Shown: positions 18,798 to 28,567, counted from the stretch's first letter. The stretch: 64,000 nt of DNA from an uncultured Pelagibacteraceae bacterium (GCA_902582875.1 CACHTV010000001.1:111586-175585), one strand, 5' to 3'. Notes: generated from the letters alone by a model not told the origin. A program made the numbers and translations.

Positions 18798-20344
18798 TGA
18801 TTAAAGTGTCTAGTGCCTGTTAAGACCATTTTGATATTGGCTTTATTTGCTGCTTCTATTACTTCTTTGTCTCTTATAGACCCTCCGGGTTGAACAATAA
18901 TTTTTATACCAGATTTAATTAAAATCTTGATTCCGTCGGCAAAAGGAAAAAATGCATCAGATGCAGCAATTGCATTTTTTAATCTATTAGGCTGAAATTG
19001 TTTTGCTTTTTGTGCTGCAATCTTACAGCTATCCAATCGACTAGGCTGTCCAGCTCCTATTCCAATTGTTGAGAAATTATTAGTTAAAACTATTGCATTA
19101 GATTTTACAAATTTACAAATATTGAAAGCAAATTCTATTTCTTTAATTTCTTTTTTTGAGGGTTTGTTTTTTGAAACAAACTTTAAATCTTTTTTATTGA
19201 ATATTATATTATCCTTATCTTGTAGCATGAATGAACTATTGAATAATTTTATGGTAGAGTTATTTGTCTCTTTAAAATTAGATATATCTATAATTCTCAG
19301 ATTTTTTTTACTTTTTAAGATTCTCAAAGCATTTGAGTCAAAGCCTTTAGCGAGAATAACTTCAAAAAATGTTTTATTTATCTCATGGGCAATAGATTTA
19401 TTTATTTTAAAATTACATGCCACAATACCACCAAAAGCACTTAAAGGATCACTTGCAAAAGCATTTTTAAAAGAAATTATAGAGGATTTATTAGAAGAAA
19501 CCCCACAAGGATTTGCATGTTTTATTATAACAGTCGTGGGAGTCTTTCTTATTGATGAAAGAATATCTAATCCTGAAAAAATATCATTATAGTTATTATA
19601 ACTTAAATCTTTTCCACTGATTTTTTTTAAATCAAATGCACTATTATCAAAATCATTTACATATATTGCACTTTCTTGATGTGGATTTTCACCATATCTC
19701 AGATCTTGAAGTTTTTTACCAAAAATTGTTTTTCTTTCAGGGAATTTTATTTTTAAACTTTGATTAAACCAATTAGCAACCATAGAGTCATAGTAAGCAG
19801 TTAGTCCAAAAGCTTTTGATGACATTATTTCCCTAAATTTCAAAGTTGTTTTTCCATTATTTTTTTTAATTTCATTAATTAGGTTTTTATATTCATTTTT
19901 ATCAGTAATGATTGTTACATTTTTAAAATTTTTTGCAGCTGCTCTAACCATAGCAGGTCCACCAATATCAATACTCTCAATTATTTTTTTTTGATTTCTT
20001 GAATTAATCACTGTTTCTTGAAATGGATAAAAGTTTACTATAATTAGATCTATAGAGGGAAATTTCTCCTTGATCATTTCTTTTAAATGCTTTTTATTAT
20101 TTCTATCGTGAAGTATTCCCGCATGTATTTTTGGGTGTAAGGTCTTAACTCGTCCACCTAACATTTCTTTAAAACCTGTATATTTTGAAATTTCAGTACA
20201 ATTATAACCAAGTTTTTTAATTGAATGATAAGTCCCCCCGGAACTAATAATTTCAATTTTAAATTTTTTTAAAACTTTAAGAATTGGAGATAAATCACTT
20301 TTATCTGAAACAGAAATGAGAGCATTTTTGATTTTTTGTTTCAT
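18794..20344 (-). CDS. purH: Bifunctional AICAR formyltransferase / IMP cyclohydrolase PurH
   Basis: Last two steps of purine synthesis: formylation of AICAR and closure to IMP. The N-terminal cyclohydrolase domain (MGS-like, 'ALISVSDKSDL', 'GGRVKTLHPKIH') covers residues 1 to about 190, and the transformylase domain follows with 'RYGENPHQ', KHANPCG (catalytic Lys-His) and the C-terminal 'GIKIIVQPGGSIRD'. I place the start at the ATG at 20344, two bases after the upstream gene's stop; an in-frame ATG at 20371 would add nine residues inside that gene. Length then 516 residues, as usual. Confidence 0.96.
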   Translation of the reverse strand: MKQKIKNALISVSDKSDLSPILKVLKKFKIEIISSGGTYHSIKKLGYNCTEISKYTGFKEMLGGRVKTLHPKIHAGILHDRNNKKHLKEMIKEKFPSIDLIIVNFYPFQETVINSRNQKKIIESIDIGGPAMVRAAAKNFKNVTIITDKNEYKNLINEIKKNNGKTTLKFREIMSSKAFGLTAYYDSMVANWFNQSLKIKFPERKTIFGKKLQDLRYGENPHQESAIYVNDFDNSAFDLKKISGKDLSYNNYNDIFSGLDILSSIRKTPTTVIIKHANPCGVSSNKSSIISFKNAFASDPLSAFGGIVACNFKINKSIAHEINKTFFEVILAKGFDSNALRILKSKKNLRIIDISNFKETNNSTIKLFNSSFMLQDKDNIIFNKKDLKFVSKNKPSKKEIKEIEFAFNICKFVKSNAIVLTNNFSTIGIGAGQPSRLDSCKIAAQKAKQFQPNRLKNAIAASDAFFPFADGIKILIKSGIKIIVQPGGSIRDKEVIEAANKANIKMVLTGTRHFNH

Positions 20345-20346
20345 AA

Positions 20347-21993
20347 CTAAATGTTTTTTTTTATTTCCCAACGGATAGTTTTATCTTTATTAACTAAATT
20401 ACCAGATATTGTTATACAAGTATTATCTAATATTTTATTTCTACCAAGAAATATACTTTTTTCTAATAGTATGGATTCATCTATTATTGAGAAGATTAAT
20501 GATTTATTTTTAGAAATTTGAATTAATACACTATTACCACCCATAGTCTTTACAGCAGTTAAACCAGGATATAGATGAAATCGAAAACTATAATTTATTG
20601 GCCGGCCATTTTTTTTTTTAATTATTTCATCTTTGCCTATTAATTTACCGTTTACTTTATTGACAGATATTTCTCTTTTATGAATACAACTAAACTCTTT
20701 TTCATAGCCATTATGAGAAGCAATAAATTTTACTAAATCTTTATCCTCTATAAAGTCAAGATTATTGACTTTAAAAGTATTTTTAATTGAATTTCCAAAT
20801 ACTCTATTAATAAGTTTATTTCTCTCAAATTTTGTCACTGAAGTATCTTCTAGAGTTAAAGTAGATTGTGCTGATGTCAGACGACTTAAAAGTTCAGCTT
20901 TAGAAGATATATTAGATCCAAAACCACAATTAGTAATAATTTTTTTTCCATCTATATAATATTCAAATGACAAAGGCCCTGATTGATAACTTCTAGAAAA
21001 ATCTTTTCTTGGGGGCTCTCCAACATCAAAAAAGATTGCATTATCTTTAAAATTATATGTATGAATTCCACCTATAATATTTTTTTTATTCTTGGTTTTA
21101 AGATTTAAATCATCAAAAAATTTATCAAATTTTGTTAAACTCTCTTCTTTTCCTCCATTAAAAAGTGGTGTTTCATTATTAGGAGTTGAAATATTTTTTA
21201 TACATTTAAGGTTTCTATTGATAATTGTTTCTAAAAAATCTGGAACATATTGCTGAGCATCTTTAATACATTCTTTACACAATATTAAATATTTTGAAAA
21301 GAAAACTAGATCACTAGGATTTCGAGTTAAAGGGAAGCCATCACTATCAAAATAATTTTTAACTAATTTTTCTAATTCCTTTATTGCTATGTTAAAATTA
21401 TCAAAATATTCTTTAAAGACTAATCCTGATAAAAGTAAAGCTGCTAAAATTTCTACTCTTTTAGAGTAATTTTCTTCAAATTTTATATTTTTTTTTAAAT
21501 GGTTTGTTTGAACAATTATGCTGTTTAAAAAACTTTTTTTGAAATGAAAGGATCTATTATTAAGAATAATATCAACATTTAATATCCAACTAATAATTCT
21601 TTTACTAAGAACAGAATTTTCCCAAATGCTTCTTTTATAATTTGAATGTTTTAACATCCAAATATCAATTATTTTTTGTAATGACTTTCCATCATTTTTT
21701 CTATCGATTAAATTTAACCATAAGAAATCATGTAAATCTTTTTGTTCTTTACTACTTTCCTGCTTAACCCAGAATAAATTTGGTTCAATTTCACTGATTT
21801 TAAATGAATACTTTTTATAATTAGTTATAGCTGATAATAAAAATGGATTAGGATGAAAATAAAACTGTAGTGGAGTTTTAGATATTAAAGATTTATTATA
21901 ATATGAAGTCGAAAAATAAATTTTTTTTACAAATTTTATTATACTTATTTGAATAGCTAAAAAGTAAAAATAGATACTTTTTAAAATAAACAT
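20347..21993 (-). CDS. Heparinase II/III-like family protein
   Basis: Resembles the heparinase II/III family that cleaves uronic-acid polysaccharides, but alphaproteobacterial members next to purH have no proven substrate. Visible: an alpha-helical toroid region in the first ~280 residues ('WENSVLSKRIISWILN' and neighbours) and a beta-sheet domain with 'GPLSFEYYIDGKKIITNCG' and 'RLTSAQSTLTLED', the family's characteristic region. The N-terminus has a hydrophobic stretch that may be a signal anchor. 548 residues. Cotranscribed with rpe upstream and purH downstream. A cell-envelope glycan role is an inference only. Confidence 0.75.
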   Translation of the reverse strand: MFILKSIYFYFLAIQISIIKFVKKIYFSTSYYNKSLISKTPLQFYFHPNPFLLSAITNYKKYSFKISEIEPNLFWVKQESSKEQKDLHDFLWLNLIDRKNDGKSLQKIIDIWMLKHSNYKRSIWENSVLSKRIISWILNVDIILNNRSFHFKKSFLNSIIVQTNHLKKNIKFEENYSKRVEILAALLLSGLVFKEYFDNFNIAIKELEKLVKNYFDSDGFPLTRNPSDLVFFSKYLILCKECIKDAQQYVPDFLETIINRNLKCIKNISTPNNETPLFNGGKEESLTKFDKFFDDLNLKTKNKKNIIGGIHTYNFKDNAIFFDVGEPPRKDFSRSYQSGPLSFEYYIDGKKIITNCGFGSNISSKAELLSRLTSAQSTLTLEDTSVTKFERNKLINRVFGNSIKNTFKVNNLDFIEDKDLVKFIASHNGYEKEFSCIHKREISVNKVNGKLIGKDEIIKKKNGRPINYSFRFHLYPGLTAVKTMGGNSVLIQISKNKSLIFSIIDESILLEKSIFLGRNKILDNTCITISGNLVNKDKTIRWEIKKNI

Positions 21994-21996
21994 CTA

Positions 21997-22659
21997 TTAA
22001 TTTGTTCTAAGAATTCCTATATTCTTTTTTAGGTCGCCTTGATTTTCTTTAAAGATAGTCGAACCTGAAACAAGTACATTAGCACCTGCTTTTTTTACTT
22101 GAGTACAATTTTCGAAATTAATTCCACCATCAATTTCTATTTCAGTTTTTAAATTTTTTTTATCAACCAATTCTTTAATTTTTTTTGTCTTATCCAAGAC
22201 TTCTGGCATAAATTTTTGACCTCCAAATCCTGGCTCAACACTCATTATAAGAATTAGATCTACTTGATCTAAATGTTTTTCAATTAATTCTATTTTTGAT
22301 TTAGGCTTTAAAGATATACCAACTTTTTTTCCTTCTTTTTTAATTAGATTAATTGTATTAGCTGTATTTGGAGTAGCTTCCGGATGAAAGGTAATAATAT
22401 CTGCTCCCGCTTCTGAAAAGTCTTTAATAAAATTATCAACCGGAGAAATCATTAGATGAACATCAAAAATTTTTTTTGTTAGTGGTCTGATTTTTTTAAT
22501 TACTTCTGGACCAATTGTTAAGTTTGGAACAAAATGTCCATCCATGACGTCAATATGAATGTAATCTGCGCCAGCTTTTTCAAGAGCTATTACTTCTTCA
22601 CCTAATTTACTAAAATTTGCTGAAAGTATAGAAGGTGATATTTTGATTGGAGAATTCAT
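21997..22659 (-). CDS. rpe: Ribulose-phosphate 3-epimerase
   Basis: Interconverts ribulose 5-phosphate and xylulose 5-phosphate in the pentose phosphate pathway. A TIM barrel with 'ISPSILSANFSKLGEE', the metal site 'YIHIDVMDGHFVPN' (His and Asp), 'VHLMI', 'MSVEPGFGGQKF' and 'EIDGGIN'. 220 residues, full length. It is three bases upstream of the heparinase-like gene on the same strand. Confidence 0.96.
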   Translation of the reverse strand: MNSPIKISPSILSANFSKLGEEVIALEKAGADYIHIDVMDGHFVPNLTIGPEVIKKIRPLTKKIFDVHLMISPVDNFIKDFSEAGADIITFHPEATPNTANTINLIKKEGKKVGISLKPKSKIELIEKHLDQVDLILIMSVEPGFGGQKFMPEVLDKTKKIKELVDKKNLKTEIEIDGGINFENCTQVKKAGANVLVSGSTIFKENQGDLKKNIGILRTN

Positions 22660-22706
22660 TCTTCTCTTATATTTTAATCGATAAATATGTCAAAAAAAAT
22701 AAATTG

Positions 22707-23042
22707 TTATTTAAAAAGTTGATAAAGTTGTTTTGAAAAATCACTTTCTAATGGAAAAGCCAACATTCCCCACACATCATAACCAAGCAAGTAAGGCATT
22801 GCGTAGAATCTAAACAGGTAGAAGAACCAAGCAACGTAAAGAGCAATAAATCCACCAAATAAAAAACTAGGGGTAATAGGTTTAAATAATTTGATTATCG
22901 GATTGGTATATTTTACGAAAACCCTCATAAAAAAAAAAGTCGAGTCTTCTCTTTGAAAAATATTCATAGCGGCCCTTCCAATTAAAGTCCACATTATCAT
23001 TCCAAGTATATAATCTATTACAATTATCCAAGTAGGTATCAT
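22707..23042 (-). CDS. Small membrane protein of unknown function, faintly YggT-like
   Basis: I do not recognise it firmly. It has 111 residues with two clear hydrophobic segments, near 4-25 (IIVIDYILGMIMWTLIGRA) and 60-82 (FGGFIALYVAWFFYLFRF), and between them 'VFVKYTNPIIKLFKPITPSF'-type sequence that recalls the cytoplasmic loop of YggT proteins (NP..K/R.L...P). It lies upstream of rpe on the same strand with a 47-base gap and downstream of a strong terminator that ends the symporter operon, so it probably has its own promoter or relies on read-through. Confidence 0.55.
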   Translation of the reverse strand: MIPTWIIVIDYILGMIMWTLIGRAAMNIFQREDSTFFFMRVFVKYTNPIIKLFKPITPSFLFGGFIALYVAWFFYLFRFYAMPYLLGYDVWGMLAFPLESDFSKQLYQLFK

Positions 23043-23072
23043 AATTGTAAGATACCATTATTTAGGCAAAAA

Positions 23073-23099
23073 AAAAGGGGCGAAAAATTCGCCCCTTTT
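23073..23099 (-). terminator. Intrinsic terminator of the symporter operon
   Basis: A perfect 12-bp inverted repeat (AAAAGGGGCGAA at 23073-23084 and its complement at 23088-23099) with a 3-base loop. Read on the minus strand it follows the symporter stop by about 20 bases and its GC stem runs into a long U-tract, the classic Rho-independent form. It is the most GC-rich hairpin in this part of the window. Confidence 0.92.
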
Positions 23100-23119
23100 A
23101 ATTTTTAAAAGTTTATTAA

Positions 23120-24979
23120 CTAGTGTTGTTTTCCTAAAACAGCTTTACCTGTAGGAACTCTAGTTGCGTCTACCATTGCTTGAGTAGCTGCATCTGGTTC
23201 TTTAGTCATTAAACTAACAACAACCATTGTAACTAAACAAATTGGAGCACCGATCATTCCAAATCTTAAATGATCTATGCCTAACCAAGGTTCGTTTACA
23301 ACTCCCCAAATAGCCATAGAAAACTTAGGATACACCCACAATAAGTAAGCCCATCCAGAAAGTATTCCAGCCATTATTCCGGCAATTGCACCTTGTCTAG
23401 TAGCTCTCTTCCACCATACACCAAGTACAAGTGGGAAGAATAGACCTGACATTGCAAAGTCAAAAGCCCAAGCAACAGAACCTAAGATACTTGTTAGCCT
23501 AAATGAGGCTATGTAAGCACCAGCGGCACCGATTATTACTAGAAGTACACGAGCAACGATTAGTCTCTTAGCAGTATCAGCTTTTGGATTTACTATTTTG
23601 TAGTAAATATCATGTGATAAAGCATTTGATATCGCTAGAACTAATCCATCCGCAGTTGACATGGCAGCAGCCATACCACCAGCAAACACAAGTCCTGAGA
23701 TTACGAATGGTAATCCTGCTACTTCAGGAGTAGCTAATACCACAACGTCACCTCTCATGAACCATTCGTTCAACTGAAGTATACCGTCCCCATTAAAGTC
23801 TGCGATGAACACTTGTTTAACAGCTGACCAGTTCTTAACCCACTCTATAGATTGAACTTCAGAAATAGATTTTCCGATAATTCCAGTAGGTAAAGTTGGA
23901 TCCATTAAAGCAAGTTTAGAAAGAGTTGCTAACATTGGTGCTGAAGAATAAAGCAAGAAGATAAAGAATAGCGACCAAGCTACTGATTTTCTCGCTGCTT
24001 TAACAGAAGGAGTTGTAAAGTATCTCATTAAAATATGAGGTAACGATGCAGTTCCTACCATCATACAAATCGCTAATGATAAGTATCTCCATACAGCCAT
24101 TCCGCCTTCAGGTACTCCAGAGTGAGTTCCAGAAATGTATTTCAATCCTCCGGGCACTCCCGCTGCTTTCATATCTGCGGCACTGTTTTTAACTAGTCCA
24201 AATTGTTGTTCAAGCTCACCCAATCTCGAAACTTCATCACCTAACATTAAGTGAGGGAATACTCCGCCACCAACTTTAGAGCTAATCCAGAATACTGGAA
24301 TTAGATATGCGATGATTAATACGATGTATTGAGCTACCTGTGTCCATGTTACGGCTCTCATTCCACCAAGCATTGAGCAGATAAGAATACTGATTAATCC
24401 TACCCATACTCCCCATTCAAATGGAATTCCAAGAGCTCTTGAAGCAATTGTTCCTGTAGCGTTAATTTGCGCGGTTACATAAGTAAATGAAGCTATGAAA
24501 AGCACAAATACAGAGCAAGCTCTTACTACATTACCACCGTATCGTGTTCCAATAAAATCAGGAACTGTGTAACACCCAAATTTTCTTAGGTACGGAGCTA
24601 ATAGAGTTGCTACAAGTACATAACCACCTGTCCAACCTACTAAGAAGGCCATATAAGTATAACCTCCAAAGTAAACTCCACCCGCTAAGGCTACGAAAGA
24701 TGCACCTGACATCCAGTCAGCTGCAGTTGCCATTCCATTAAAAACGGTTGGCACTTGTCTTCCAGCAACATAATAAGCATCTACTTGGATAGTTCTTGAT
24801 AAATAACCTATAAAGGCATAAATCAAAACGGTGAACGCAACAAACATCACCCCGATGTTTTTTGCTGATACACCAGCTTGCTCTGCAATAGCCATTATTA
24901 AAATGAATACTGCGAAACCTCCTGTGTAGAGACCATATATTTTTGGAAGATTTTTTATAAATCCACCTTTAAAGTCCAT
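23120..24979 (-). CDS. Sodium/solute symporter, large subunit (ActP-like, DUF4212-partnered)
   Basis: Sodium-coupled uptake system of the SSS family, here probably for acetate or another short organic acid. At 619 residues it has about 13 hydrophobic helices, the SSS signature 'DWMSGASFVALAGGVYFGG' and 'TVPDFIGTRYGG' loop, and an insert of roughly 60 residues between helices containing 'DFNGDGILQLNEW', an EF-hand-like calcium loop. It overlaps by one base with the small DUF4212 subunit gene, a known pairing. acs lies nearby. Codon choice is noticeably less AT-extreme than its neighbours, suggesting high expression. Confidence 0.9.
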   Translation of the reverse strand: MDFKGGFIKNLPKIYGLYTGGFAVFILIMAIAEQAGVSAKNIGVMFVAFTVLIYAFIGYLSRTIQVDAYYVAGRQVPTVFNGMATAADWMSGASFVALAGGVYFGGYTYMAFLVGWTGGYVLVATLLAPYLRKFGCYTVPDFIGTRYGGNVVRACSVFVLFIASFTYVTAQINATGTIASRALGIPFEWGVWVGLISILICSMLGGMRAVTWTQVAQYIVLIIAYLIPVFWISSKVGGGVFPHLMLGDEVSRLGELEQQFGLVKNSAADMKAAGVPGGLKYISGTHSGVPEGGMAVWRYLSLAICMMVGTASLPHILMRYFTTPSVKAARKSVAWSLFFIFLLYSSAPMLATLSKLALMDPTLPTGIIGKSISEVQSIEWVKNWSAVKQVFIADFNGDGILQLNEWFMRGDVVVLATPEVAGLPFVISGLVFAGGMAAAMSTADGLVLAISNALSHDIYYKIVNPKADTAKRLIVARVLLVIIGAAGAYIASFRLTSILGSVAWAFDFAMSGLFFPLVLGVWWKRATRQGAIAGIMAGILSGWAYLLWVYPKFSMAIWGVVNEPWLGIDHLRFGMIGAPICLVTMVVVSLMTKEPDAATQAMVDATRVPTGKAVLGKQH

Positions 24980-25236
24980 TAGTCCTCCTCTCTTTCTGAG
25001 AACCCATGTTCTTCGTCAATCTTCTCTTGTTTATTGGCAGTCCAAAATAACATTATAACGAACGCAAGAAGTGATCCTTGTGCTGTCATATAATATGCTA
25101 GTGGGTACCCAAGAAAAGACATCGTGTTCAGTTCTGAACCGAACATGAAAATGACTAATGAGAAGAAAGCCCAAAGAACCAATGTAACAATCATATGGTT
25201 CTTGGTTTTCGCCCAATATGCGTCTTTGTTTGACAT
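24979..25236 (-). CDS. Sodium/solute symporter small subunit (DUF4212)
   Basis: Two-helix membrane protein that partners SSS symporters of this subfamily. 'YWAKTKNHMIVTLVLW' leads into helix 1 and 'GYPLAYYMTAQGSLLAFVIMLF' into helix 2, matching the DUF4212 pattern (GFPLGFW.AQQG). 85 residues, ending in an acidic tail. It is the first gene of the symporter operon. A run of Gs (GGGGG on the minus strand at 25242-25246) about six bases upstream of the ATG is a strong ribosome site, and a palindrome at 25254-25271 lies just beyond. Confidence 0.9.
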   Translation of the reverse strand: MSNKDAYWAKTKNHMIVTLVLWAFFSLVIFMFGSELNTMSFLGYPLAYYMTAQGSLLAFVIMLFWTANKQEKIDEEHGFSEREED

Positions 25237-25253
25237 ATTTTCCCCCTTTTTTA

Positions 25254-25271
25254 ACTTTTTACGTAAAAAGT
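25254..25271. repeat. 18-bp perfect palindrome upstream of the symporter operon
   Basis: ACTTTTTACGTAAAAAGT reads the same on both strands, with a TACGTA core. It sits 18-35 bases before the ATG of the DUF4212 gene. It could be an operator for a dimeric regulator or form a hairpin in the 5' leader next to the G-rich ribosome site. No regulator gene is adjacent. Confidence 0.6.
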
Positions 25272-25388
25272 ATTAATTAATGGTGAAGATCATACCCATC
25301 TAGGCATTAATTAAAAGAGAAAAAACCTCTGCTAAAACTAAAACGGAGTGCTACAAAGTAATAAAATAAGGGATTTTTATAATACAAC

Positions 25389-26021
25389 GTGAAATTGAAT
25401 CTAGAAAATATAGTAAATACCGTTAAAACCATGATGGAATATCTTTTCCCTCTTAAAAAAATTACTAATAAATTTAAATCAATTCATTCTAAGGAAGATC
25501 TTAAGAATTTTGTCCAAGAAAGATCTGCGCATGTAACTCAGACCACACTTTATGGATACTTAAAAACTAGGATTGGCACAAGATACCCGATTATGATCGA
25601 AGATGAAAAATTTGCTGATTCAATTAATATTGCTAAATGGAATATATATGTTGCTGCTATTTCAGATCTAACATTTTATGTATTTTCTTATTTAATTGAT
25701 AAGAAAAATTTAAAGAAAAATGATGCTGAAGAAATTTTTTTAAACATTATTAATGAAGAATCAAAGAATGGTCTAAGTAAGAATATTAGTGAGAATGCAA
25801 AAAATGAGTTTATTTTAAAAGCAAAAAATATCAATTGGCATCAATATTATCAAAATAATCCTTTTCAAGAAAGTGGACTAGCACTTTACAAATGGTCTCC
25901 AATAGCAGATGAACTGAAAATTTTAGATAAAGAAATAGTTTTGAATTCTATTAAGCTCAAATGGAATCTTGTAGAAAATGAATTTAAAGATTTAACTAAA
26001 AATCTTACCTTTAATCATTAA
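25389..26021 (+). CDS. Conserved protein of unknown function
   Basis: I do not recognise a family. 210 residues, no signal peptide, mostly helical, with a conserved-looking '[16 protein letters not shown]' near residues 52-67 and '[15 protein letters not shown]' near 158-172. The start is a GTG at 25389; a TATAAT hexamer ends only five bases before it, so the transcript may be nearly leaderless or the true start may be one of the two ATGs at residues 15-16. It is divergent from the symporter operon and convergent with acs (four-base overlap). Proximity to acs and the symporter suggests, but does not show, a link to acetate use. Confidence 0.6.
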   Translation: MKLNLENIVNTVKTMMEYLFPLKKITNKFKSIHSKEDLKNFVQERSAHVTQTTLYGYLKTRIGTRYPIMIEDEKFADSINIAKWNIYVAAISDLTFYVFSYLIDKKNLKKNDAEEIFLNIINEESKNGLSKNISENAKNEFILKAKNINWHQYYQNNPFQESGLALYKWSPIADELKILDKEIVLNSIKLKWNLVENEFKDLTKNLTFNH

Positions 26022-28132
26022 CCTTTGTTTTGTCTATTCTGAACTAAAGATTCAACAACACTTGGATCAGCTAAAGTTGTTGTATCTCCTAAATTGCCTG
26101 GATCATTAGCCGCAATCTTTCTTAAAATTCTTCTCATAATTTTTCCTGATCTCGTTTTTGGCAAGCCAGGAGCAAATTGAATAACATCTGGCGTAGCTAT
26201 AGGGCCAATTTGTTTTCTAACCCAAAGTTTGAGGTCTCTCTCTAAATCACCTGTAGCTTGTTCTCCCATATTTAAAGTAACGTAACAGTATAATCCATTT
26301 CCTTTAATACTATGTGGGAAGCCTACGACTGCTGCTTCAGCAACTTTTGGATGCGCCACAAAAGCGCTTTCAATCTCTGCTGTGCCAAGATTATGACCCG
26401 ATACAATAATTACATCATCTACTCTTCCTGTAATCCAGTAATATCCATCTTTATCTCTTCTGCATCCATCTCCGGTAAAATATTTTCCATCAACTTGAGA
26501 AAAATAAGTATCAATAAATCTTTGATGATCGCCGTATACAGTTCGCATTTGACCTGGCCAAGATTGGGCCATGCATAATCTTCCTTTTCCCTCACCTTTT
26601 ATGACTTTGCCGTCTTTGTCTACAAGTACAGGCTTAATTCCATAAAATGGTTTAGTTGCTGAACCTGGTTTTAAATCTATAGCACCAGGTTGAGGTGCAA
26701 TTAATATACCTCCTGTTTCGGTTTGCCACCAAGTATCAACTATTGGACATCTAGAGTCACCGACGACTTTGTAATACCACATCCAAGCTTCTGGATTTAT
26801 AGGCTCTCCTACTGTGCCTAGTAATTTTAATGACTTCCTATTAGTCTTTTTAACTGGTTTATCTCCTTCTCTCATCAAAGATCTAATAGCAGTTGGTGCA
26901 GTATAAAAAATGTTGACTTTGTATTTGTCAACAATCTGCCACCAGCGAGAGTTATCTGGGTAATTTGGAACTCCTTCAAACATAATAGTGGTTGCTCCAT
27001 TAGCTAGAGGACCATAAATAATATAACTATGTCCTGTTACCCAGCCTATATCTGCGGTACACCAGTACACGTCATTACTTTTATAATCAAAAATATATTG
27101 ATGAGTCATTGATGCATAAACCATGTACCCACCTGTTGTATGAAGAACTCCTTTAGGTTTACCAGTAGAGCCAGAAGTATAAAGTATAAATAATGGATCT
27201 TCAGCGCTCATCTCTTCTGGATCGCATTTATTTGAAGCTGAAGAAATCATTTCTTTATAAGAAATATCTCTTTCATTATTCCAATCGACTTGATTACCAG
27301 TCCTTTGAACTACAACACATTTTTTTACTTCTGGACATTGAGTTAAAGCATCATCTGCTATCTTTTTTAGTGGAATAATTTTTCCTCCTCTAATCCCTTC
27401 ATCTGCTGTAATTAAATAATCAGACTCGCAATCATTTATTCTTGTCGCTATAGAGTCAGGAGAGAAACCACCAAATATAATTGAATGCACAGCTCCAATT
27501 CTTGCACAAGCCAACATCACATACGCCAACTCAGGTATCATTGTAAGATAAATAGTTACTCTGTCTCCTTTCTGAACTCCTATACTTTTTAATCCATTTG
27601 CAGCTTTACAAACATTTTGATGCAATTCTTTGTAGGAGATCTTCTTTGAGTCGGCTGGATCGTCTCCAACCCAAATAATAGCTGTTTTTTTTGGATTTTT
27701 CTTCAAATGACGGTCAATACAATTTGCAGAAGCATTTAAAGTGCCATCATAATACCATTTAATTTTTACCTCTTCCTTACTGTATTTTACATCTTTAATC
27801 TTAGTATATTTTTTTATCCACGAAATTCTTTTTCCTTCCTTACCCCAAAATTTTTCATTTTCTTTAATAGAAAGTTTGTATTTTTTTTTATATTTTGACT
27901 CATTAACATACGCATGATGAGCCCAACCGTCGGATACTTTAATTATTGCATTACCATCACTATCTTTTGATTGAATTGGTGATTTAAAATTCTGTCTTTT
28001 TTTTGAAACTTTACTTTTTCTAGACTTTCTTCTAGATTTTTTTACTTTTCTAGATTTTCTTCTAGATTTTTTTACTTTTCTAGATTTTCTTCTAGATTTT
28101 TTTCTTCTTTTCCTCTTTTTCTTTTTTGCCAC
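26018..28132 (-). CDS. acs: Acetyl-CoA synthetase with basic repeat N-terminal extension
   Basis: Activates acetate to acetyl-CoA through acetyl-AMP. The ANL-family core is complete: '[11 protein letters not shown]' P-loop-like motif, 'WWQTETGG', 'YFTGDG', 'ITGRVDDVI' and the C-terminal '[11 protein letters not shown]' with the catalytic, acetylatable lysine. Unusually, about 45 Lys/Arg/Ser-rich residues precede the core, built from a tandemly repeated [10 protein letters not shown] unit. The start is GTG at 28132 (GGGG ribosome site five bases away); a TTG one codon earlier is the alternative. No ATG, GTG or TTG occurs between the extension and the core, so the extension must be translated unless a rare start is used. 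Confidence 0.95.
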   Translation of the reverse strand: MAKKKKRKRRKKSRRKSRKVKKSRRKSRKVKKSRRKSRKSKVSKKRQNFKSPIQSKDSDGNAIIKVSDGWAHHAYVNESKYKKKYKLSIKENEKFWGKEGKRISWIKKYTKIKDVKYSKEEVKIKWYYDGTLNASANCIDRHLKKNPKKTAIIWVGDDPADSKKISYKELHQNVCKAANGLKSIGVQKGDRVTIYLTMIPELAYVMLACARIGAVHSIIFGGFSPDSIATRINDCESDYLITADEGIRGGKIIPLKKIADDALTQCPEVKKCVVVQRTGNQVDWNNERDISYKEMISSASNKCDPEEMSAEDPLFILYTSGSTGKPKGVLHTTGGYMVYASMTHQYIFDYKSNDVYWCTADIGWVTGHSYIIYGPLANGATTIMFEGVPNYPDNSRWWQIVDKYKVNIFYTAPTAIRSLMREGDKPVKKTNRKSLKLLGTVGEPINPEAWMWYYKVVGDSRCPIVDTWWQTETGGILIAPQPGAIDLKPGSATKPFYGIKPVLVDKDGKVIKGEGKGRLCMAQSWPGQMRTVYGDHQRFIDTYFSQVDGKYFTGDGCRRDKDGYYWITGRVDDVIIVSGHNLGTAEIESAFVAHPKVAEAAVVGFPHSIKGNGLYCYVTLNMGEQATGDLERDLKLWVRKQIGPIATPDVIQFAPGLPKTRSGKIMRRILRKIAANDPGNLGDTTTLADPSVVESLVQNRQNKG
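28021..28105. repeat. Tandem 30-bp repeat in the 5' end of acs
   Basis: Three near-identical 30-base units begin at 28021, 28051 and 28081; the first two differ by one base and the third diverges in its last few bases. On the minus strand they encode the ten-residue basic unit [10 protein letters not shown] in the acetyl-CoA synthetase extension. The unit length keeps the frame, so copy number can change by slippage without a frameshift. Confidence 0.9.
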
Positions 28133-28144
28133 CAAGTCCCCTAG

Positions 28145-28567
28145 TTAAATTTTTCTGATCTTACCCATCTTATATATAATTTTCCAGCTTTTATAGTCTA
28201 TAGGCATGACTGATAGTCTGCTTTGTTTAATAAGAGGTAGATGAGAAATATCCTTGATTTTTTTAATTTTTTCTAGTGAAATTGGGAAATTAAACTCTTC
28301 AATGAACCTAACCTGAACAGCTACGAATCTTTTCTTTTTGTCTGTTTTATCAATAAAAGCACTTTTTATTACTTTAACTATACCAACTATCTCTTTTCCA
28401 ATATTTGAATGATAAAAAAAACAAAGATCACCTACTTTCATTTTTTTTAAATTATTTCTAGCTTGATAATTTCTTACCCCATCCCACGTAGCTCCTTTTA
28501 ATCCTGCTTTTCTTTGTTGTGATATGGACCAGACATCAGGTTCAGATTTAATTAACCAGTATTGCAT
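28145..28567 (-). CDS. EVE domain-containing protein
   Basis: PUA-like EVE-domain protein of the thymocyte-nuclear-protein-1 type, a fold thought to bind modified bases in nucleic acids. 'YWLIKSEPDVWSI' at the start, 'WDGVRNYQARNNLKKMKVGD' near residue 29-48 and 'FYHSN' near 52 are textbook family signatures. 140 residues, whole protein. It lies between acs and tsaD on the same strand, sharing one base with tsaD, so cotranscription with tsaD is likely. Confidence 0.93.
   Translation of the reverse strand: MQYWLIKSEPDVWSISQQRKAGLKGATWDGVRNYQARNNLKKMKVGDLCFFYHSNIGKEIVGIVKVIKSAFIDKTDKKKRFVAVQVRFIEEFNFPISLEKIKKIKDISHLPLIKQSRLSVMPIDYKSWKIIYKMGKIRKI

Noticed and set aside
19122..19592. 156-codon plus-strand frame opposite purH
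   Set aside because: Falls inside the transformylase domain of purH, with no ribosome site and no recognisable domain.
28018..28135. A separate small histone-like gene upstream of acs
   Set aside because: The basic repeat is in frame with acs without a stop, and no new start codon separates them, so one fused protein is the simpler reading.
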